DNA of 9,689 nucleotides, from the NCBI GenBank assembly GCA_030453285.1, contig JAKDKP010000040.1, forward strand, positions 1 through 9,689. The letters run 5' to 3'. The translations under genes were made by a program, and so were the position numbers. The notes beneath the pieces were generated by a model. The model made no database searches. It was given only the letters and a program-made list of their open reading frames with translations, and was not told the origin of the DNA. Each line of letters begins with the position of its first letter. Positions within the stretch are counted from its first letter, which is position 1. This DNA is from Propionibacteriales bacterium. GTDB lineage: Bacteria > Actinomycetota > Actinomycetes > Propionibacteriales > Propionibacteriaceae. Shown in pieces: positions 5,895-9,689 of this stretch.

Positions 5895-6206
5895 TCACAG
5901 CAGCGCCTTCGCGGTGATGGTGGCAGCCACCAGCCCAAGGACGATGAGCGTGATGATCACGTACAACCGATCGCGAAGTCGTACGAAGGCCCACAGCATG
6001 ATCAACAGGCGAGTCGCCGGCAGGACCACAAAGGCGGCGAGGCCGAGCGTCACCACAACGGTCCCCGGCGCGGTCAGCGACTCCTCCTCGACGAGCAGGA
6101 GCGCCGTCCCCACGGCGGTCAGCGCCAGGGCGACCCAGGTCCCCCAGCGCAGCAGCGTCCCGAGATGACGAGCGGTCGGGACCAGCTCCTGATCATGGTC
6201 ACTCAT
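5895..6206 (-). CDS. DUF1634 membrane protein
   Basis: A 103-residue integral membrane protein of the DUF1634 type, which is typically encoded next to TauE/SafE permeases and presumed to assist them. A short charged N terminus (MSDHDQELVPTARHLGTLLRWG) is followed by three hydrophobic segments at about residues 22-40, 48-70 and 80-98, separated by EEES and the positive stretch RLRDR. The start ATG at 6206 overlaps the TGA of the upstream permease (ATGA), so translation is coupled. The frame remains open upstream, but only this start gives a sensible N terminus. The biochemical role of the family is unknown to me; association with export of sulfur-containing or organic anions is inferred from its neighbour. 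Confidence 0.8.
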   Translation of the reverse strand: MSDHDQELVPTARHLGTLLRWGTWVALALTAVGTALLLVEEESLTAPGTVVVTLGLAAFVVLPATRLLIMLWAFVRLRDRLYVIITLIVLGLVAATITAKALL

Positions 6207-7051
6207 CGTCCGCCACCGACCGCAACCACGAGCATCGGGACCGACAAGGCGGCGAGCAGGATCCCCAGTCCGACCCGCAGCACCTGGCCGGGCAGGTGCA
6301 CCAGCAGCCGCGCACCACCGATCGATCCGAGCACCGAACCGATGACCACCGCCCCAGCCACGCCGAGATGCCCCGCGCTGTGGTGCAACAGCACCGCAGC
6401 GGCGGTGCCGCAGGTGGTCACGCCGATCATCAGATTGGCCGTACCGGAGGAGATCTTGACCGGCAGGCCAAGGGTCGCGTCCATGGCCGGAATCTTGAGC
6501 ACTCCCGACCCGATGCCGAGCAGGGTGGACAGGGTGCCCGCACCCAGCATGAGGCCCATCCCCGGCAGGACGCGGTGCACCACGTACGGTCGCGGGCCGG
6601 ACGGTTCGGTGACCACTGCGTCCAGCCGCAACGGGCGTGCCCACCGGTCACCGGGCCGGCGACCGCTCGCATGGTCACGCCGGGGACGCAGCACCTGGAT
6701 CGCCGAAGCCACCAGGATCAGTGCGAACAGGGCAAACAGCAGCGCCCGAGGGAGGAGGTCCCACACCAGCAGGAGCACACCGATCAGCGATCCGGTCACG
6801 GTGGCGATCTCGAGCACCAGAGACAGGCGTAGATTCACCAGTCCAGCGTCCAGTGCCGGGGGCGCGGCCGCCGACGATGAGGCGACGACCGAGAGCAGGC
6901 TGGTCGCCACGGCGACATCCCAGTCGAACCCAAGCAACAGGGTGAACACCGGGACGAGGAACACACCCCCGGCCATCCCGACCGCGGCACCCAGTGCGGC
7001 CGCGAGGAGGGACACCAGGAAGGTGACCAGTGCCAACGTCAGCAGTGTCAT
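6203..7051 (-). CDS. TauE/SafE-family permease
   Basis: A 282-residue inner-membrane protein of the TauE/SafE (DUF81) family, implicated in transport of sulfite, sulfoacetate or other anions. The internal duplication typical of the family is visible: VGMAGGVFLVPVF...ATSLLSVVASSSAA at about 24-63 and LGIGSGVLKIPAM...SGTANLMIGVTTCGTAA at about 178-218. Each half has around four hydrophobic segments, separated by a basic cytoplasmic loop at 121-158 (RPRRDHASGRRPGDRW). ATG 7051 is chosen because it begins the first hydrophobic helix (MTLLTLALVTFL). It has no clear ribosome-binding site, and the upstream DNA is a 17-bp tandem repeat. bcp ends 63 bases upstream on the same strand and DUF1634 overlaps downstream, suggesting a three-gene operon. 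The substrate is not deducible. Confidence 0.9.
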   Translation of the reverse strand: MTLLTLALVTFLVSLLAAALGAAVGMAGGVFLVPVFTLLLGFDWDVAVATSLLSVVASSSAAAPPALDAGLVNLRLSLVLEIATVTGSLIGVLLLVWDLLPRALLFALFALILVASAIQVLRPRRDHASGRRPGDRWARPLRLDAVVTEPSGPRPYVVHRVLPGMGLMLGAGTLSTLLGIGSGVLKIPAMDATLGLPVKISSGTANLMIGVTTCGTAAAVLLHHSAGHLGVAGAVVIGSVLGSIGGARLLVHLPGQVLRVGLGILLAALSVPMLVVAVGGGR

Positions 7052-7097
7052 CGGCGCATCGGGGTCATCGCCGCATCGGGGTCATCGCCGCATCGGG
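7047..7097. repeat. 17-bp tandem repeat, about three copies, running into the permease start
   Basis: GCATCGGGGTCATCGCC is present exactly at 7056-7072 and 7073-7089, then in part (GCATCGGG) at 7090-7097. GTCATCGGC at 7047-7055 is a one-mismatch copy of the second half of the unit. The block therefore covers 51 bases, includes the permease start codon and fills most of the gap to bcp. Confidence 0.85.
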
Positions 7098-7114
7098 CCA
7101 GGTCGGCCCGCGGG

Positions 7115-7594
7115 TCAGACGCCAAGGGTCCGGCGCAGCCGCTCCACATGGCCAGTGGCCTTCACGTTGTACTGCGCCTCGGCGATCGTGCCGCTTCCGG
7201 AGGCGTCCACGTCGATCACGAAGGTGGAGCGGATCACACCCTCGACCTTCTTGCCGTACAGCACCCGCTCACCGAAGGCGGCGTACGCGTTCAGCACCGA
7301 CTTGTCCTCATCGGAGAGCAGCGGGATGACGATGCCCTCCTTGTCACGGAACGTCGCCAGTTTGGCGACGGGATCGGGGGAGATGCCGACCACTCGGACT
7401 CCGCCGGCCTTCAACTCGTCGTTGGCGCCGGTGAAGTCGACCGCTTGGGTGGTGCAACCGGGGGTGAGTGCGGCGGGATAGAAGTAGACGACCACCCGTC
7501 CGCCGGCGAAGTCGGAGAGGCTGACGGCCTCGCCGTCGGCGTCGGGGAGGGTGAAGGCGGGGGCCGGATCGCCGGTGCTCAGTCGCGTGGTCAT
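7115..7594 (-). CDS. bcp: Peroxiredoxin of the BCP/PrxQ family, 1-Cys type
   Basis: Thiol peroxidase that reduces hydrogen peroxide and organic hydroperoxides in the cytoplasm. The 159-residue protein has PAPAFTLPDADG at 10-21, the active-site block VVYFYPAALTPGCTT at 35-49 with peroxidatic Cys47 and the supporting Thr44 and Pro45, VVGISPD at 68-74, and Arg122 in RSTFVID. The second cysteine that PrxQ proteins usually carry five residues later (CTxxAC) is replaced by Val52 (codon GTC), and no other cysteine exists. It should therefore act by a 1-Cys mechanism with an external thiol. ATG 7594 lies 7 bases after TAGGGT, suggesting a leaderless message. It is divergent from the DUF3618 gene; I recall a similar bcp/DUF3618 pairing in mycobacteria (Rv2521/Rv2520c). 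The permease follows on the same strand. Confidence 0.93.
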   Translation of the reverse strand: MTTRLSTGDPAPAFTLPDADGEAVSLSDFAGGRVVVYFYPAALTPGCTTQAVDFTGANDELKAGGVRVVGISPDPVAKLATFRDKEGIVIPLLSDEDKSVLNAYAAFGERVLYGKKVEGVIRSTFVIDVDASGSGTIAEAQYNVKATGHVERLRRTLGV

Positions 7595-7601
7595 GACCGT
7601 C

Positions 7602-7607
7602 ACCCTA
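7602..7607 (-). promoter_or_regulatory. -10 hexamer TAGGGT for leaderless bcp
   Basis: On the minus strand TAGGGT (7607 to 7602) is followed by 7 bases and then the bcp ATG. A partial -35 match, ATGGCA, is at 7630-7625 with a 17-base spacer (four of six to TTGACA). No Shine-Dalgarno of quality lies before the start. Confidence 0.45.
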
Positions 7608-7670
7608 GCGACCCCGGGCAGACCTGCCATCGCTCGCCGTACGCCCTCCTCCACGTCCGGGGCGATTCGA

Positions 7671-7676
7671 TAGGCT
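7671..7676 (+). promoter_or_regulatory. -10 hexamer TAGGCT for the DUF3618 gene
   Basis: TAGGCT fits TANNNT and would start transcription near 7683, giving a leader of about 40 bases that carries AGGAGG at 7713-7718 before the GTG start. Together with the bcp promoter it makes the 128-base intergenic region a divergent promoter pair. Confidence 0.4.
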
Positions 7677-7722
7677 GCCCCATGCATCGGCCCGAACCGG
7701 GCCACCGACCCCAGGAGGACCT

Positions 7723-8043
7723 GTGGCCAAGAACAACGGCGACGACAAGAAGCCGGCACGGACCAAGGCCGACATCGAGGCCGATCTCGCCGCCGCCCGC
7801 ACGCGTCTCTCGGCCAACGTCGCCTCACTGATCGATGAGGTCCACCCGAGCCGGATCGCCGAGCGCCAGGTCGAGGGCGTGAAGCAGATGGCATCGGCGG
7901 AGTTCGACAACGCCAAGTCCCAGTTCATCGACGCCGACGGCAATGCCAGGGTGGGTCGGATCGTCGCCATCGGCGGTGCCGTCGCCGGCGCGATCGCCTT
8001 CCTCGTCCTACTGAAGGTCCTGGGCGCCCGTCACGACAAGTGA
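7723..8043 (+). CDS. DUF3618 membrane-anchored protein
   Basis: A 106-residue protein of the actinobacterial DUF3618 family. The N-terminal stretch is charged and helical (KADIEADLAAARTRLSANVASLIDEVHPSRIAERQVEGVK, about 15-54); I-E-D-L--R-RL...DEV-P is the family pattern. A middle helix ends in FIDADGNARVGRI, also typical, and a single hydrophobic segment at about 81-99 (VAIGGAVAGAIAFLVLLKVL) is followed by a short basic tail. That suggests a membrane anchor with the N-terminal helices in the cytoplasm. The start is GTG 7723, 4 bases after AGGAGG at 7713-7718. The family's function is not known to me. The gene is divergent from bcp, and a hairpin begins immediately after its TGA. Confidence 0.85.
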   Translation: MAKNNGDDKKPARTKADIEADLAAARTRLSANVASLIDEVHPSRIAERQVEGVKQMASAEFDNAKSQFIDADGNARVGRIVAIGGAVAGAIAFLVLLKVLGARHDK

Positions 8044-8090
8044 GTCCCGGGTTCGAACGCCGGCCGGGACCCCAGGTGCTTTGCTTTTGT
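8044..8090 (+). terminator. Terminator hairpin resembling a tRNA 3' end
   Basis: GTCCCGG at 8044-8050 pairs with CCGGGAC at 8064-8070, starting directly after the DUF3618 stop, and the T-rich TTTGCTTTTGT follows at 8080-8090. This fits an intrinsic terminator. The hairpin also contains TTCGAAC flanked by a near-complete 5-bp stem and is followed by C-CCA, the geometry of a tRNA T arm plus acceptor strand. Confidence 0.5.
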
Positions 8091-8185
8091 GATCGAACCG
8101 GCAGGCAACGAGCACAACCATGCAGTCCCGGTAACGATTGAGCACATCAGCGGGGGGGCAGGCGGCGCACTCGCTGCGACCACCG

Positions 8186-8204
8186 ACCAAACGTGGTTTT
8201 GTCA
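8186..8204 (+). promoter_or_regulatory. Candidate operator and -35 upstream of the ABC lipoprotein
   Basis: AAACGTGGTTT at 8189-8199 is a palindrome around GTG, within the larger ACCA-AACG-TGGT at 8186-8197. TTGTCA at 8199-8204 resembles a -35. A sugar-responsive repressor could bind here, but no good -10 is visible at the right distance. Confidence 0.2.
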
Positions 8205-8252
8205 GCCTCCACAGCCACGGAGAAGCATGTAGCAGAAGGAGTGGGGACAACA

Positions 8253-9581
8253 ATGTTCTTGGCCCGAAACATTCGCGTTGCCGCAGTCGCGGGATCGCTC
8301 GCCGCACTGATGGCCGTCAGCGCCTGCGGTGGCGGTGACACCGGCACCGGTGCCCAGCCCAGCGGAGACAAGCCCTCCGACAACCCAGCCATGGCCGAGA
8401 AGGGCCCGATCACCTTCGTGACCGGCAAGGACACCTCCGGCAACCTCCAGAGCGAGGTCGACGAATGGAACAAGGCCAACGTCGGTCAAGAGGTCAAGAT
8501 CATCGAGTTGCCGGACAATGCCGATCAGCAGCGTGCCGCGATGATCCAGAACGCCGAGAGCAAGGGCACCGAGTACACCGTTCTCAACGTCGATGTGGTC
8601 TGGACCGCCGAGTTCGCGGCCAACGGGTACATCGAGGAGCTGCCGACGGACAAGTTCGATTTCTCCGGGTTCCTGCCGGTGACCGTCGAGTCGGCCAAGT
8701 ACTTCAACAAGTTGTACGCCGTCCCGGTCACCTCCGACGGTGGTCTGCTCTACTACCGCTCCGACTGGCTCAAGGCTGCCGGGATCACCGCGCCGCCCAC
8801 CACGTACGAGGAGATGAAGGCCGCCTGCGCCACCATCAAGGAGAAGGTGCCCGGCGCGAAGGGTGCCGACTGCTACGCCGGCCAGCACGACAAGTACGAG
8901 GGCCTGACGGTGAACGTCTCCGAGGCGATCGATTCCGCCGGCGGGCACATCACCGATGACCAGGGTGCGGCCACGGCGAACACCCCCGAAGCCGTCAAGG
9001 GTTTGACCTGGATGGCCGACGCGTTCGCCGACGGCACCATCCCCAAGGCAGCTCTGACGTGGAAGGAAGAGGAGAGCCGGACCGCCTTCCAGAGCGGCAA
9101 GTTGATCTTCCACCGGAACTGGCCCTACATCTATGCGCTGGCCAGCAAGGACGACGGTTCGTCCAAGATCAACGGCAAGTTCGAGGTCGCCCCCCTGCCC
9201 GGTGTCAGCGGTCCCGGCGTCTCCAGCCTCGGCGGACACAACTACGCGATCAGCAAGACCGCCAAGAACAAGGGCACCGCGATCGAGTTCATGAAGTGGA
9301 TGTCGTCGGAGGAGCGGATGGTGGCCCGGACCGAGGCAACGTCCAACGCCCCCACGCGCACCTCGCTGTACACCGACGCGGCGCTGACCAAGAAGTTCCC
9401 GTACCTCCCGGTGCTGCAGAAGTCGATCGAGGGCGCCCGTCCGCGGCCCAAGGTCGTCAAGTACGGAGACGTCACCCTGGCCATTCAGGATGCGGCCTAT
9501 GCCACACTGCAGGGCCAGAAGGAACCGCAGGCCGCCATGGATGAGTTGCAGTCCAAGCTCGAACCACTGGTCAAGAAGTAG
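8253..9581 (+). CDS. ABC transporter sugar-type substrate-binding lipoprotein
   Basis: The extracytoplasmic binding protein of an ABC importer. The 442-residue precursor has a basic start (MFLARNIR), a hydrophobic segment and the lipobox AVSAC with Cys25, so it should be lipid-anchored to the outer face of the membrane after cleavage. The mature part has the family-1 (maltose/trehalose type) pattern: VDEWNKANVGQEVKIIELPD near 68-87, VDVVWTAEFAANGYIEELP near 113-131, YAVPVTSDGGLLYYRSDWLKAAGI near 154-177, and EESRTAFQSGKLIFHRNWPYIYAL near 272-295. AAGGAG at 8236-8241 precedes ATG 8253 by 11 bases; earlier in-frame GTGs would add residues before the signal peptide. A probable permease start follows at 9627. 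The substrate is likely an oligosaccharide or disaccharide, but this is inference from the family. Confidence 0.93.
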   Translation: MFLARNIRVAAVAGSLAALMAVSACGGGDTGTGAQPSGDKPSDNPAMAEKGPITFVTGKDTSGNLQSEVDEWNKANVGQEVKIIELPDNADQQRAAMIQNAESKGTEYTVLNVDVVWTAEFAANGYIEELPTDKFDFSGFLPVTVESAKYFNKLYAVPVTSDGGLLYYRSDWLKAAGITAPPTTYEEMKAACATIKEKVPGAKGADCYAGQHDKYEGLTVNVSEAIDSAGGHITDDQGAATANTPEAVKGLTWMADAFADGTIPKAALTWKEEESRTAFQSGKLIFHRNWPYIYALASKDDGSSKINGKFEVAPLPGVSGPGVSSLGGHNYAISKTAKNKGTAIEFMKWMSSEERMVARTEATSNAPTRTSLYTDAALTKKFPYLPVLQKSIEGARPRPKVVKYGDVTLAIQDAAYATLQGQKEPQAAMDELQSKLEPLVKK

Positions 9582-9626
9582 CACAGCCAAGCCCGGGCAA
9601 CGATCCGCCGACGAGGGGCTCGAGAC

Positions 9627-9689
9627 GTGTCGACGGCGATACGGCTCGGGCCCTCACCCGGCTCCGGGGCGGGGCCCGGGGCACGGGAA
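9627..9689 (+). CDS. Start of a probable ABC transporter permease (cut by window edge)
   Basis: GTG 9627 opens a frame of 21 codons to the window edge (STAIRLGPSPGSG...) with no stop. GAGGGG at 9613-9618 lies 8 bases upstream as a ribosome-binding site. It begins 45 bases after the lipoprotein gene. In operons of this type the binding protein is usually followed by a permease with a basic, Pro/Gly-rich cytoplasmic N terminus, which this would fit, but no membrane segment is reached, so the identity rests on context. Confidence 0.45.
   Translation, partial: MSTAIRLGPSPGSGAGPGARE

Noticed and set aside
7047..7097. CRISPR array, considered because of the regular repeats
   Set aside because: The units are contiguous 17-mers without unique spacers, so this is a simple tandem repeat.
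6165..7481. 438-codon plus-strand frame opposite the permease and bcp
   Set aside because: The product is Arg/Ser/Thr/Pro-rich without domains, while the minus strand carries three well-defined genes.
8202..9590. 462-codon minus-strand frame opposite the ABC lipoprotein
   Set aside because: It mirrors the lipoprotein frame exactly. The plus-strand product has a signal peptide, lipobox and family motifs; the antisense one has none.

Overview
The window is chromosomal DNA from a high-GC actinobacterium. Evidence for this is strong G/C third-position codon bias, GTG starts, the ACNSAS form of the glutamate racemase active site, actinobacterial-type RNase PH, DUF3618 and VapBC proteins, and several genes whose start codon lies 6-7 bases after a TANNNT -10 hexamer, as in leaderless actinobacterial transcripts. 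The genus cannot be fixed from sequence alone; a Propionibacteriales-like organism is a guess.

Layout. (1) 1-293 is the 3' end of an unrecognised hydrophilic protein. (2) 316-3938 is a compact same-strand block: murI (cell-wall D-glutamate), rph (RNA 3'-end trimming), rdgB (removal of ITP/XTP), thyA (dTMP synthesis) and folA (dihydrofolate reductase). rph-rdgB and rdgB-thyA are almost contiguous. ThyA turns methylene-THF into DHF and FolA recycles it, so the end of the block is a functional pair, with RdgB as nucleotide-pool housekeeping. (3) tRNA-Leu(UAG) follows folA by 12 bases and is followed by a perfect hairpin. (4) 4072-5255 is a lower-GC accessory interval. It holds a minus-strand gene that looks broken (an in-frame amber codon and a probable +1 frameshift), bracketed by two inverted-repeat structures. 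(5) 5256-5878 is a VapBC toxin-antitoxin pair. (6) 5895-7594, minus strand, holds a bcp/PrxQ peroxiredoxin, a TauE/SafE permease and a DUF1634 membrane protein, the last two overlapping by ATGA. A 17-bp tandem repeat lies between bcp and the permease. (7) 7723-8043 is a DUF3618 membrane-anchored protein divergent from bcp, ending in a terminator that resembles a tRNA 3' end. (8) 8253-9581 is a sugar-type ABC transporter lipoprotein, followed at 9627 by the probable start of its permease, cut by the window edge.

Most of the window is core housekeeping. The parts worth a second look are the tRNA-adjacent interval at 4072-5255, the leaderless-start pattern with its decoy ribosome-binding site before rph, the tandem repeat that runs into the permease start codon, and the peroxiredoxin that lacks its usual resolving cysteine. 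I did not find convincing evidence of a wholly new system.
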